A DNA stretch of 64,000 nt. Source: Acidovorax sp. 69. GTDB taxonomy: Bacteria > Pseudomonadota > Gammaproteobacteria > Burkholderiales > Burkholderiaceae_C. Position 1 is the stretch's first letter; every line of letters starts with the position of its first letter. Location: NCBI RefSeq assembly GCF_002797445.1, contig NZ_PGEP01000001.1, positions 1,549,001 to 1,613,000 on the forward strand, in the 5' to 3' direction. The notes under the pieces were generated by a model. The model ran no database searches. It saw nothing but the letters and a program-made list of their open reading frames with translations, and was not told the DNA's origin. Below are positions 17,430-25,571 of this stretch, piece by piece. The position numbers and the translations under genes are program-made.

Positions 17430-18586
17430 GGCTTCCACCGCACGATGAGCTGGCCGGCCGCCGTGAAGCGGTACTGCCCGTCAAAGGCGCCCAGGCCGAA
17501 CAGGGCCAGCACCTGCTCATAGTAGGCCGTGGGCCGCAGGGGCCTGGCCTCCAGGCGCATGCGCTGCGATTGCAAGGCTTTGTCGTCCCCGGCAGCGCGC
17601 AGGAAGGGCAGCATCGCAGCCGAGAAGCCGGAGGGCGCAGGCCCCGAAGCCTGCACCGTCAGAATGTCGATGGACTCCGGCGGGTAGCCCTGGTCGCGCA
17701 CGTAGCGCGCCATGGGCGCAAGGGTGTCCAGCAGTGCCTTGCGGCCGGGTGCGTCGGTGTGCATCACGCCGGCCCACAGGTAGACGCGGATGGCGTTGTA
17801 GGTGCCCTGGCCCTTTTCCTTGCCCTGGTCGTCGATCAGGAAGCCCTGCTTGGCGTCGTACACCGTCCAGTCGGGCGTGAAGCCCTTGGGCGAAGAGCCA
17901 CGGATGACCTTGAGCGAGCTGTCCACCAGCTTCTTCCACTGCGGGTCGGCCTCAGCGCCTGCGGCCAGCCAGTGCATCAGGTGCATGGGAATGTAGCTCG
18001 GGTTCAGGCGCCAGCGGCCGTTGGCCTGCACGAAGCCCTTGGGGGCCGGCAGCAGCGTGGGGCCCAGGCCCGGGATGTCGGCCGTTTCCTCGCGCAGGAT
18101 GCGCGCGGCCAGCAGGCTGGACAGTGCGCGGTAGCTGCGCTCGTTCCACAGGCGGCCGGCTTCGCCCAGCGCGTAGGCGATCCACAGGTCGGCGTCGGAG
18201 GCGGCGTTGGCGTCGATCACGCCCCAGGTGCCGTCGGGCCGCTTGCCCCATAGCCAGGCGGGCAGGCGCGCGGTCATGTCGCCCTCGCACAGGTTGTTCT
18301 CGGTCCAGCGCAACAGCTTGTCAAACATGGGCCGGTCGTTGGCTACCAGGGCGAAGAACAGCGCGTACGCCTGGCCTTCGGAATAGGTCTGGCCGCTATC
18401 CCCATCGTCGGAGACTACGCGGCCGCCGTCGTTGATGAACTGGGCCTTGAACGCCTCCCAGGCGGGCCAGGCCACACGGCCCGCACCGGCCGACACCTGC
18501 TGCGCCTGCAGGGGGGGAAGCCATGAAAGCAGGGCGGCTCCCCCGCTGGCCTGCAGTGCGGTGCGCCGGCGGATGGAGTCAGTCAT
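17426..18586 (-). CDS. bcsZ: BcsZ, periplasmic endo-beta-1,4-glucanase (GH8)
   Basis: A 386-residue glycoside hydrolase family 8 enzyme. YSEGQAYALFFALVAND around Glu70 is the GH8 catalytic-acid region, and DANAASDADLWIAYAL is the conserved family stretch. The N-terminus SIRRRTALQASGG with a following hydrophobic run looks like a twin-arginine signal. BcsZ trims cellulose in the periplasm and is needed for orderly export. ATG at 18586 overlaps the end of bcsB by 8 nt; an earlier in-frame ATG at 18631 would add a sequence translated from bcsB DNA and is not supported. Confidence 0.94.
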   Translation of the reverse strand: MTDSIRRRTALQASGGAALLSWLPPLQAQQVSAGAGRVAWPAWEAFKAQFINDGGRVVSDDGDSGQTYSEGQAYALFFALVANDRPMFDKLLRWTENNLCEGDMTARLPAWLWGKRPDGTWGVIDANAASDADLWIAYALGEAGRLWNERSYRALSSLLAARILREETADIPGLGPTLLPAPKGFVQANGRWRLNPSYIPMHLMHWLAAGAEADPQWKKLVDSSLKVIRGSSPKGFTPDWTVYDAKQGFLIDDQGKEKGQGTYNAIRVYLWAGVMHTDAPGRKALLDTLAPMARYVRDQGYPPESIDILTVQASGPAPSGFSAAMLPFLRAAGDDKALQSQRMRLEARPLRPTAYYEQVLALFGLGAFDGQYRFTAAGQLIVRWKP

Positions 18587-20963
18587 TGCGCGAAGCCAGC
18601 CGGCGGCGGGCCATGCTGCGCAGCGCGGCATAGACGATGAAGGTCAGTAACAGGCCGGTGGCAATGCCCACCAGGGCCAGCAGCAGCGGGTGGCTGTGCA
18701 TGTGGAACCACAGGCGCTGCCACCAGGGCAGGTCGCCCACGTAGTACACGGGCTTGATGCGGAAGCTCTCGATGGCGTCACCGCGCATCAGGCCCAGGTC
18801 ACCGCGCAGGCTTTTGATCTTGCCGGAGTCGTTGAGGCCCAGGCTCAGCAGGGCCATGGCTTCTTTGTCGGTGGCGGTGAGTGCCACCACGCTGCGCCCG
18901 GCCGATAGGGGCGACTCGAAGCCTGTGACAGCCGCCAGCGACCCATTGCCGTGCAGGATGGCCTGGCCGCCCGAGGCCGACAGGCGCTGGTTGGATTCGA
19001 GGTTGAACAGGTCGATGAACGAGCCCATGGCGCGCTCCAGCGGTTGCACCGAGCGCGCACCTGCGGCCAGCAGGGCGGGCAGGTGGCTTTTCCATTTTTC
19101 GAGCAGTCCGTCGCTGTCCGCCTGAGAGATCACCAGGATGTCGGTATCGCCTGCCTTCTCGGCGTCCGCTGAGCGCAGCAGCTGAAAGCGTGTTCCGGGG
19201 TAACCGGTGGAGGCGCTCATGCGGCCCACGGCCGTGAGGAACACTTCCACGTCCGCGGTGGTGGGTTGGTTGGGCAGGATGATGGAGGTTTGCGCCAGGT
19301 CGGGCACCCGGGTGAAGGGGAAGCCGCTGTTGGCATAGGCCGCCAGGTTGGGCATGGCCAGATAGTGGCGAAAGGCCGTGAGGTCGATGGTGGACTGCGG
19401 GTCGATGGCGGCGAACAGTTCGGTCGGTGGTGCGGACTTGCAGCGGCCCAGGTCGTTGGGCGGGATCTGGAAGGCGAACTGCAACTGGTTGTCGCCGCCG
19501 ATCATGAAGGCCGGGATCTTCAGGTCCGAGCGGGACTGTGCATTGCCGTCGTCGAACAGCGGCAGCATCACCGTGCTCTTGCTGCTGGTGCGGTCCTCGC
19601 GTGACTGCAGTGGGTAAGACTGGATGAACTGGTTGTTGATCGAGATGTTCAGCGCACCGTGGTCCGACACGCTGTTGGGTGTGTAGCGGTACGTCAGGTT
19701 CAGCGGCACGCCCTTGGCGTTCCAGGTGAACAGGTCGGGCGCCATGCGCGTGTAGATGTTGACCGTGTCGTTGAGCACCGAGCCGCGCAGCTGCAAATCG
19801 GCGGCGCTGGGTACCAGCTCGGCCAGCTTGACCGGCCGCTGGGTGGTGATCCAGCGGGGGGCGTCATAGGGCTTGGCCAGCGCGGGGTACTCCAGCGACT
19901 TGACGGCAATCGTCTGCCCCGAGAGCACCGCCTTGCCCAGCGCCAGCGCATCGGCGGCGAGTTGCAGCTGGGTATCGTCCTTGCCCAGTACCAGCAGCAG
20001 CTTGGCGCCAGCCACATCGGGGTGGGGCACGATGGACAGTGTGGGTTCCGTCACGGCCGGCAGGGCCTGCAGGAAGGACGGGCGGTTGTCGTTGGTGGCC
20101 AGCACCACAGCATGCTGGCGCGGCAACTGGTTCTCGAACGCCGGGAACTGGTTGCCCCGGTAGCCGGCGAGCATGCCGATCCAGCTGGCAATGGAGCCCG
20201 AGGCCTTGAGCGTGCCCGTGCTGGGCTTGCCGCCGTACACAAACGGCAGGTTCACCGGCCGGTTGTCGCGCGCATCGAAGAACGGTGCGGGCAGCAATGC
20301 CAGGTCATCGCGCAGGGGGATCTGGCGCAGCGACAGTTCCAATTGGCTTTCATTGCTGATGGTGGCCCACAGACTGGAGTGGTTGGGTGTTTCGCATTCC
20401 ATCGTGTAGTGGCCGATGAACTGGTAGCGAAAGCGGTTGTAGTCCGTGAAGTAGCGGGGATCGATGTTCAGTTCGACGGTCTGCGGCGTGCCCAGGCGCT
20501 CCTTGTCGAGGACGATGGTCTGCAGCGTCTCATCGTTCAGCATCACCTTGAGGTGTGACAGTGCGGGGATCAGGGCGGGCGAGAGCGTGAAGGTCAAGCG
20601 CAGCTTGGCGGCCTCAACGAGTTCGTCACGCCGGACGCCGACACCAACACTGGCCTCGCTTTCCACACCGCGCAAGGCAATAGGGCGGGCCACACCCAGT
20701 TCCTTCAGGCTGACTTTCCATCGGCGCAGCGGAAGCTGCGGGCTGGCAGTTTGCTCAGATGCCCGGGTACTTGCTGTCGCGCTCTCCGCAATCGCGCGGC
20801 GCGTTCCGTTGGGTTCCTGTCTGGCTTGGGCGCGTTCCTTGGCCGAGGCATCGCTTGATTTGGTGGCTTGCGCGTCGGCAATGGGGTGATGAAGTGAGAC
20901 GAGGCCGACAGTGACCAGTGCAATCCAAACAGGCGGTGCGCAATGTATTTTTCTGAATTTCAC
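18579..20963 (-). CDS. bcsB: BcsB, periplasmic cyclic-di-GMP-era cellulose synthase subunit
   Basis: A 794-residue periplasmic partner of BcsA. A signal peptide (PPVWIALVTVGLVSLHHP) is followed by a low-complexity Ala/Thr/Ser stretch, then the alternating carbohydrate-binding and flavodoxin-like domains of BcsB, and a C-terminal membrane helix (PLLLALVGIATGLLLTFIVY) plus a short basic tail. The helix docks on BcsA. Despite its old name as a regulatory subunit, BcsB itself does not bind cyclic di-GMP. Start is GTG at 20963, without a clear ribosome site. First gene of the operon, with bcsA six genes downstream, an unusual order. Confidence 0.94.
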   Translation of the reverse strand: MKFRKIHCAPPVWIALVTVGLVSLHHPIADAQATKSSDASAKERAQARQEPNGTRRAIAESATASTRASEQTASPQLPLRRWKVSLKELGVARPIALRGVESEASVGVGVRRDELVEAAKLRLTFTLSPALIPALSHLKVMLNDETLQTIVLDKERLGTPQTVELNIDPRYFTDYNRFRYQFIGHYTMECETPNHSSLWATISNESQLELSLRQIPLRDDLALLPAPFFDARDNRPVNLPFVYGGKPSTGTLKASGSIASWIGMLAGYRGNQFPAFENQLPRQHAVVLATNDNRPSFLQALPAVTEPTLSIVPHPDVAGAKLLLVLGKDDTQLQLAADALALGKAVLSGQTIAVKSLEYPALAKPYDAPRWITTQRPVKLAELVPSAADLQLRGSVLNDTVNIYTRMAPDLFTWNAKGVPLNLTYRYTPNSVSDHGALNISINNQFIQSYPLQSREDRTSSKSTVMLPLFDDGNAQSRSDLKIPAFMIGGDNQLQFAFQIPPNDLGRCKSAPPTELFAAIDPQSTIDLTAFRHYLAMPNLAAYANSGFPFTRVPDLAQTSIILPNQPTTADVEVFLTAVGRMSASTGYPGTRFQLLRSADAEKAGDTDILVISQADSDGLLEKWKSHLPALLAAGARSVQPLERAMGSFIDLFNLESNQRLSASGGQAILHGNGSLAAVTGFESPLSAGRSVVALTATDKEAMALLSLGLNDSGKIKSLRGDLGLMRGDAIESFRIKPVYYVGDLPWWQRLWFHMHSHPLLLALVGIATGLLLTFIVYAALRSMARRRLASRND

Positions 20964-21006
20964 GGTGTTCTTGAAGGTTCTTTTCTTGCCTGTTGGAGGT
21001 CGGCGT

Positions 21007-21043
21007 CTATTACCCCGTCAGCGGGCGTGTCATCTGTATGACA
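21007..21043 (-). promoter_or_regulatory. Candidate bcs operon promoter with palindromic operator
   Basis: TGTCAT and ATGACA (21028-21043) form a perfect 6-bp inverted repeat with a CTGT spacer. On the minus strand TAATAG (21012-21007) lies 15 bp further on and could be a -10 box; transcription would then begin near 21000, about 37 nt before the bcsB GTG. The palindrome would overlap the -35 region, where activators often bind. Which protein binds it is unknown. Confidence 0.35.
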
Positions 21044-21385
21044 AAGTGTATCTACAGGCTTTCGCAGTGAAACGCCCAAAGACAGTTGTTTGCAATTGCC
21101 GATGACCAATGTGCGGAGCATTCGCAGCAGTACGCGGCCATATGACAGCTGGATTCATGAACCAGAAATTTCTGTCAGCACGGTGCGTGCACAGGTCGAA
21201 CGCCGCACCGTGGCGGCAGAGGACCTGACTGATGGGAATGGGTCGTCTCTGCGGAGACGCATTTGTTGCCGCCCTGAGGGAGGGCGGACACCAAGACCTT
21301 GTGGTCTGGTGGTCAGATGTTGCGCCGGCAGACCTCTGAGTGATGAACTCGTGCAGGCCGCAAGAATAGGCGGTTGTTCTGAAAA
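21044..21385. other. Non-coding stretch with three tandem hairpins
   Basis: Between the bcs operator and the tRNA terminator there is no convincing gene; an open frame on the plus strand (21090-21401) has no family features. Three adjacent perfect stems occur: CGTCTC/GAGACG at 21244-21259, CCGCCCT/AGGGCGG at 21269-21287, and AGACC/GGTCT at 21294-21307 (extended by CC/GG). They are symmetrical, so either strand could be transcribed. This could be a small RNA or part of a structured leader. I see no cyclic di-GMP riboswitch consensus. Confidence 0.35.
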
Positions 21386-21418
21386 CAAAAAAGCCTGCTA
21401 ATTTTATATAGCAGGCTT
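21386..21418 (-). terminator. Rho-independent terminator of tRNA-Lys
   Basis: AAGCCTGCTA/TAGCAGGCTT is a perfect 10-bp stem with an 8-nt A/T loop; on the minus strand it runs into T6. It lies 22 bp past the tRNA 3' end. On the plus strand the tail is TTCTTGT, a weaker terminator. Confidence 0.92.
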
Positions 21419-21440
21419 CTTGTGCCTTGCGGCTTTGATT

Positions 21441-21516
21441 TGGTGGGTCCTGAGTGACTCGAACACTCGACCTACGGATTAAGAGTCCGCTGCTCTACCA
21501 ACTGAGCTAAGAACCC
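21441..21516 (-). tRNA. tRNA-Lys (anticodon CTT)
   Basis: A 76-nt cloverleaf with encoded CCA. The acceptor arms GGGTTCT and AGGACCC pair, the D-loop contains AGTTGGTAGAGC, the anticodon loop is CTCTTAA (anticodon CTT, reading AAG), and the T-loop is TTCGAGT. It is followed by a strong terminator on the same strand. Confidence 0.98.
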
Positions 21517-21598
21517 AAATCTTTTAATTCGTCTGCGTTGCTGCAGAGCCTCGAATTATGCACTATTTTCTGTGGCGCTCGCAAGTGGCTCTGAAAAA

Positions 21599-22483
21599 TT
21601 ATTGCATCGCGTTGCGGCTGGCCAGCTCGACGAACAGGCCGCTGTGGTCCAGTTCACCCAGCCCATGCTCGACACCTTCTGCATAGAGGGCCTCGAACAG
21701 CGCGGTGATGGGGGCGTCGAAGCCAGTTTCTCGGGCTGTGGCCATTGCGTTGCGCAGGTCTTTCAGTTGAACGGCCATTCGGCCGCGCGGGGCAAAGTCG
21801 CGCTCCACCATGCGTTGGCCGTGTAACTGCAGGATGCGACTGTCAGCAAAGCCTCCGCCAATGGCTTCACGGACCTTGGCCATGTCTGCGCCGCCCTTGG
21901 CTGCAAAAAGAAGGGCCTCTGCGACGGCACCGATGGTGATGCCCACAATCATCTGATTCGCAAGCTTGGCCAGTTGCCCCGCACCGTGGGGGCCTACATG
22001 GGTGGCGCGGCCCAGGTGCTCAAACACGGGTTGAGCGCGAGCAAAGTCTTCGGACCGGCCGCCCACCATGATGGCGAGCGTGCCTGCTTCTGCGCCGACG
22101 GTGCCGCCGGAGACAGGAGCGTCCAGGTGGGCTACGCCCAGTTCTCCCAGGCGTGCGGCGTGGTCACGCGCCTCGCTGGGCTGGATGGAGGCCATGTCCA
22201 CAAACAGCGCGTCTTTGCGCATGGACCGCGCGGCAGCCAGGTCGAACAGCACATGGCCCACGACAGGCCCGTTTTCGAGCAGGCTGATAACGACGTCAGC
22301 CTCCCGAACAGCTTCTGCGGGTGTGTTGTCCACGGTGATGCCGTGGCGGACCAAGGGCTCAGCCTTGGCGCGGGTGCGGTTCCAGACGTGTACCCGGTGG
22401 CCCGCTTCGCTCAGACGGCGTGCCATGGGCAGTCCCATCATGCCAATGCCGAGGACGGCGATGCGTAGCGGTGTAGTGGTCAT
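21599..22483 (-). CDS. 3-hydroxyisobutyrate dehydrogenase-family NAD(P)-dependent oxidoreductase
   Basis: A 294-residue beta-hydroxyacid dehydrogenase. The N-terminal Rossmann motif GIGMMGLPMARRL (residues ~10-22) binds NAD(P); DAPVSGGTVGAEAGTLAIMVGG is the substrate-binding signature; the catalytic lysine is in GQLAKLANQM. Length is typical (~290-300). Substrates in the family include 3-hydroxyisobutyrate, tartronate semialdehyde and glyoxylate; which applies here is not evident. ATG at 22483 is preferred to one at 22534 because the Rossmann fold starts right after it. Divergent from the hydrolase at 22692. Confidence 0.88.
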   Translation of the reverse strand: MTTTPLRIAVLGIGMMGLPMARRLSEAGHRVHVWNRTRAKAEPLVRHGITVDNTPAEAVREADVVISLLENGPVVGHVLFDLAAARSMRKDALFVDMASIQPSEARDHAARLGELGVAHLDAPVSGGTVGAEAGTLAIMVGGRSEDFARAQPVFEHLGRATHVGPHGAGQLAKLANQMIVGITIGAVAEALLFAAKGGADMAKVREAIGGGFADSRILQLHGQRMVERDFAPRGRMAVQLKDLRNAMATARETGFDAPITALFEALYAEGVEHGLGELDHSGLFVELASRNAMQ

Positions 22484-22576
22484 GGCGTCATTCTTTTTTG
22501 AAGGGAATACGGAGGCTGTCTCTGGCGCCATCATGTGCCTTTTTTGGCGCGTCAGTCTGTCACGGAGCTTGCAGCG

Positions 22577-22610
22577 TGGTACGAATGGAAAGATGATCCT
22601 TGGCGTACCA
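22577..22610. promoter_or_regulatory. Inverted repeat between divergent genes
   Basis: TGGTACG and CGTACCA form a perfect 7-bp inverted repeat with a 20-bp spacer, in the region shared by the dehydrogenase and hydrolase promoters. It could be an operator or an RNA hairpin. No regulator gene is adjacent. Confidence 0.3.
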
Positions 22611-22691
22611 AGCCTCCGCCCGGGCGCCTTCGTTGTTGGTTGACCGAAGTTTTCCCTGGCCGCTGGCTCTTACCCCTAGGAGATATCACCC

Positions 22692-23573
22692 ATGACCTTG
22701 TCCTCTCATGATCCCGCCTGGCTGGAGCGTATGTACAACAACCGCGCGCTGGTGCCAGACCATATGGACTATTTCCAGCGCTGGGCCCAGGATTCGGCCC
22801 AGGTCCGGGCCAACGTGCCTTGCGTGCTCGATCTGGCCTATGGGACAGGGCCTGGAGAAACCCTCGATGTTTTCCCCCCTGCACATGCGTCGGGTGCCCC
22901 GGCTCCGGTGCTGGTTTTCATCCACGGGGGCTATTGGCGATCGCTCGACAAGTCTGATCACTCGTTCATTGCGCCTCCGTTTACCCAGGCGGGTTTTTGT
23001 GTGGTGGTCGTGAACTACGCGCTGTGCCCTGGCACACCCGAAGCGCCTGTCACCATTCCTCACATCGTGCGCCAGATGGAAAAGGCCCTGGGCTGGGTCG
23101 CACACCACATTGGAGAACATGGTGGGGACATGAGGCGCATCACGGTGGCGGGGCATTCGGCCGGTGGTCAATTGGCAGCGATGCTGCTGACCAGCGTCTG
23201 GCCCTTGATCGGGAGTGGATTTCCTGACGGGCTGGTGCGCAATGCACTGTCCATTTCTGGTGTGCATGATCTTGAGCCCCTCATGTACACCCCTATGTTC
23301 CAGTCGGTGCTGCATCTGACGGAACAACAGGTGCTGCAGTGCAGCCCTGCGCGCTTGCTGGAGCCACCCACAGGCCAGTTGTATTGCGCCGTGGGAGGGG
23401 ATGAAAGCCCCGAGTTCCTGCGGCAGAACCAGCTGATGCAGGACGCCTGGGGCAGTCACTTTGTGCCCCGCAGTCAGGCGCTGCCGGGGTTGCACCACTT
23501 CAGCGTTGTGGATGCGCTGGCCAGGCCGGGGCATGACCTGCACCACATGGCGCAAAACCTGTTGCGGTCTTGA
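22692..23573 (+). CDS. Alpha/beta hydrolase, arylformamidase/esterase-like
   Basis: A 293-residue hydrolase. The oxyanion-hole motif HGGYW (residues ~77-81) is typical of arylformamidases (kynurenine formamidase) and related esterases, the nucleophile Ser is in AGHSAGG (~155-161), and the catalytic His is likely in GLHHFSVVDAL near the C-terminus. Start ATG has a good ribosome site (AGGAGATATCACCC). No other kynurenine-pathway gene is nearby, so the substrate is open. It converges on guaC with a 34-bp gap. Confidence 0.82.
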   Translation: MTLSSHDPAWLERMYNNRALVPDHMDYFQRWAQDSAQVRANVPCVLDLAYGTGPGETLDVFPPAHASGAPAPVLVFIHGGYWRSLDKSDHSFIAPPFTQAGFCVVVVNYALCPGTPEAPVTIPHIVRQMEKALGWVAHHIGEHGGDMRRITVAGHSAGGQLAAMLLTSVWPLIGSGFPDGLVRNALSISGVHDLEPLMYTPMFQSVLHLTEQQVLQCSPARLLEPPTGQLYCAVGGDESPEFLRQNQLMQDAWGSHFVPRSQALPGLHHFSVVDALARPGHDLHHMAQNLLRS

Positions 23574-23607
23574 TGCAGGGCCTGCGCAGCAGGCCACTGC
23601 CGCCCAG

Positions 23608-24585
23608 TTACATCAGCAGGTGTTCACCCGCGTTGTCGCCGCCCAAAATCACATAGTTCACCTTGCGGATGTCCATCAGCTTCTTGCCACCCGCATAGCT
23701 GATGGAGCTTTGTACGTCCTGCTCCATCTCCACCAGCGTTCCAGCCAGTGAGCCCTTGATGGGTTCGAGGATGCGCTTGCCTTCGACATGCTTGTACTCG
23801 CCCTTGTTGAAGTCGCTGGCAGAGCCGTAGTACTCCTTGAACAGCGCGCCATCGACCTCTACCGTCTTGCCGGGGGATTCCTCATGGCCCGCGAACAGTG
23901 AGCCGATCATCACCATGCTGGCGCCGAAGCGGATGCTCTTGGCGATGTCGCCATGGCTGCGGATGCCCCCGTCGGCAATGATGGGTTTGGTGGCTACGCG
24001 CGCGCACCACTTGAGCGCTGAGAGTTGCCAGCCGCCCGTGCCAAAACCGGTCTTGAGCTTGGTAATGCACACCTTGCCTGGGCCCACGCCGACCTTGGTA
24101 GCGTCGGCACCCCAGTTTTCCAGGTCAATGATCGCCTCGGGCGTGGCCACGTTGCCAGCAATCACGAAGGCCTTGGGCAGCTTGGCCTTGAGGTAGCCGA
24201 TCATGTTCTTCACGCTGTCGGCATGGCCGTGCGCGATGTCGATGGTGATGTATTCGGGCGTCATGCCTTCGGCCACCAACTGGTCCACGGTGTCGTAGTC
24301 CGGTTGTTTGACACCGAGCGAGATGGAGGCATAGCATCCCTTGGCATGCATGTCCTTCACGAACTGGAGGTTGTCCAGGTCAAACCGGTGCATCACGTAG
24401 AAGTAACCGTTCTGGGCCATCCAGGCACAGATTTTTTCGTCCACCACGGTTTTCATGTTGGCTGGCACCACCGGGATGCGGAACGAGCGGCCGCCCAGTT
24501 CTACGCTGGCGTCGCATTCCGAGCGGCTCTCCACACGGCACTTGCGTGGCAGCAGCAGAACGTTGTCGTAGTCGAAGATTTCCAT
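23608..24585 (-). CDS. guaC: GMP reductase
   Basis: A 325-residue TIM-barrel enzyme that reduces GMP to IMP with NADPH, a purine salvage step. Seen: [11 protein letters not shown] near residue 40, TIDIAHGH, and the active-site cysteine loop [13 protein letters not shown]; then [16 protein letters not shown] and [14 protein letters not shown], shared with IMP dehydrogenase. The short length without a CBS domain and the loop sequence fit the type 2 (Gram-positive-like) GMP reductases rather than the 347-residue E. coli type. AAGGAG lies 8 nt before the ATG. A terminator separates it from the gene upstream. Confidence 0.93.
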   Translation of the reverse strand: MEIFDYDNVLLLPRKCRVESRSECDASVELGGRSFRIPVVPANMKTVVDEKICAWMAQNGYFYVMHRFDLDNLQFVKDMHAKGCYASISLGVKQPDYDTVDQLVAEGMTPEYITIDIAHGHADSVKNMIGYLKAKLPKAFVIAGNVATPEAIIDLENWGADATKVGVGPGKVCITKLKTGFGTGGWQLSALKWCARVATKPIIADGGIRSHGDIAKSIRFGASMVMIGSLFAGHEESPGKTVEVDGALFKEYYGSASDFNKGEYKHVEGKRILEPIKGSLAGTLVEMEQDVQSSISYAGGKKLMDIRKVNYVILGGDNAGEHLLM

Positions 24586-24710
24586 GAGATTCCAAGCTCC
24601 TTTGAAAGGTCGCCACCGAAGGATTTCGTTGGCGTGGGCGCTTGGCTTGGGACCGGCTTTGTGGGCATTGGCGTGGTGGCCAACTCCGACCCCGCAGTTT
24701 GCGCGGGCAC

Positions 24711-24742
24711 AAAAAACCGGGCGTCAAGAAACTTGGGCCCGG
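24711..24742 (-). terminator. Rho-independent terminator between the thioredoxin-like gene and guaC
   Basis: On the minus strand, arms CCGGGC and GCCCGG enclose a 14-nt loop and are followed by T6. It lies 66 bp past the stop of the 24809-25528 gene and 126 bp before guaC, so it most likely ends the former transcript. An attenuator role for guaC is possible, but no competing stem is evident. Confidence 0.75.
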
Positions 24743-24808
24743 TGATTGATTCTACCCGCCTGCCCGGCAGACCCTATAACGGTGCGGGTATGACCGGTAT
24801 CACCCGCG

Positions 24809-25528
24809 TCACTTGCAAGTGGACTGCGCAATCGCAAGGACTCGGCCCTGGGCATCCTGCACCCAGCCGACCAGGCTCAGCCGCTCGGCCTGTGCGCTTT
24901 CAGGGATGCGCATGGACCGGGTCTCCATCCATTTAGATTGCTCTGATTTTGATAGCTTTACGCGCTTTTCCCATGTGCCGTGGAGCATGTTTCTCACCAT
25001 ATTCCGGTCCACGTTCGTGCCCTCTGCACCTGCAGGCACAGATTCGACAAGCAGCAGATAGAAGTCCATGGCCCCAGGCGCCGCGCCGGAGCGCTGCGCG
25101 GCGCGCTGCGCAGGCGTGAACGCGATGGCTGCGCCCAGGTAGTCGTTGAACGGCATGCCGTGGGCCACGCGCACGCGGGCGGGCGGGGTCGCCTCGATCG
25201 CCGCGGTGTGCACATCGGTGGTGACAGGGGGCTTGCGGCCCAGGGCTTGCAGGCGGGCCAGGGCGTCGTTGGTGGCGGCAGCCGACAAGGGCGCGTCGTC
25301 GCCGGTCTTGCCCGGCACGACCCAGTCCAGCACCACCGCGCGCGCCGTAGAGGAGGGCGCTGGCGTCTTCGCATCGCTCCAGCAGTTCTCGCAGTCGGCG
25401 CTGATGAAGCGTTCGAACACCGCCACGGGCTGGGCCGTACCGTCGCTGCTGCAGCTCGCCTGGGCCCAAGCGTGTGGCACCTGGGCAAGCGCCAGCAGGC
25501 TGGCCAGGGTGAGTGCGGTGTTTTTCAT
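24809..25528 (-). CDS. Secreted thioredoxin-fold-like protein with CxxC
   Basis: A 239-residue exported protein: a signal peptide (LTLASLLALAQVPHAWA, cleavage near residue 23), then VFERFISADCENCW with Cys46 and Cys49 in a CxxC arrangement after a beta-strand, as in DUF1223/thioredoxin-like periplasmic proteins. Conservation beyond this cannot be judged here. Positions 24936-24970 fall inside a dispersed repeat, which encodes part of KRVKLSKSEQSK near the C-terminus. Divergent from the UvrD-type gene, with 43 bp between starts. Function unknown. Confidence 0.62.
   Translation of the reverse strand: MKNTALTLASLLALAQVPHAWAQASCSSDGTAQPVAVFERFISADCENCWSDAKTPAPSSTARAVVLDWVVPGKTGDDAPLSAAATNDALARLQALGRKPPVTTDVHTAAIEATPPARVRVAHGMPFNDYLGAAIAFTPAQRAAQRSGAAPGAMDFYLLLVESVPAGAEGTNVDRNMVRNMLHGTWEKRVKLSKSEQSKWMETRSMRIPESAQAERLSLVGWVQDAQGRVLAIAQSTCK
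24936..24970. repeat. Dispersed repeat, degenerate copy within a gene
   Basis: On the minus strand it reads AAAAGCGCGTAAAGCTATC then AAAATCAGAGCAATC, close to half of the repeat seen at 45347 (AAGCACAAGAAGCTATGAC and then a TAGCAATTC end). Only one of the two hairpin arms of the GCGCTT stem remains. Confidence 0.5.
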
Positions 25529-25559
25529 GGTACGGGGCTGCGCAGGGCAGGGTGCTTTC

Positions 25560-25571
25560 TACAATGGCCGC
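25560..25571 (+). promoter_or_regulatory. Candidate -10 box of the UvrD-type helicase, leaderless arrangement
   Basis: TACAAT at 25560-25565 stands 6 nt before the ATG at 25572, leaving no room for a Shine-Dalgarno sequence. No good -35 box is seen 17 bp upstream. Confidence 0.5.

Noticed and set aside
21090..21401. Open frame of 103 codons on the plus strand between bcsB and tRNA-Lys
   Set aside because: No family features, biased composition, and it runs through the three hairpins and into the tRNA terminator.
20964..21440. Cyclic di-GMP riboswitch controlling bcsB
   Set aside because: The three hairpins do not show the conserved GEMM bases on either strand.
24711..24742. Attenuator or purine riboswitch ahead of guaC
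   Set aside because: The stem with T6 is better explained as the end of the upstream gene; no purine-riboswitch core or competing stem was seen.
25146..25571. Upstream extension of the UvrD-type helicase frame
   Set aside because: It lies over the divergent thioredoxin-like gene, has no helicase homology, and the motif-bearing part starts after ATG 25572.
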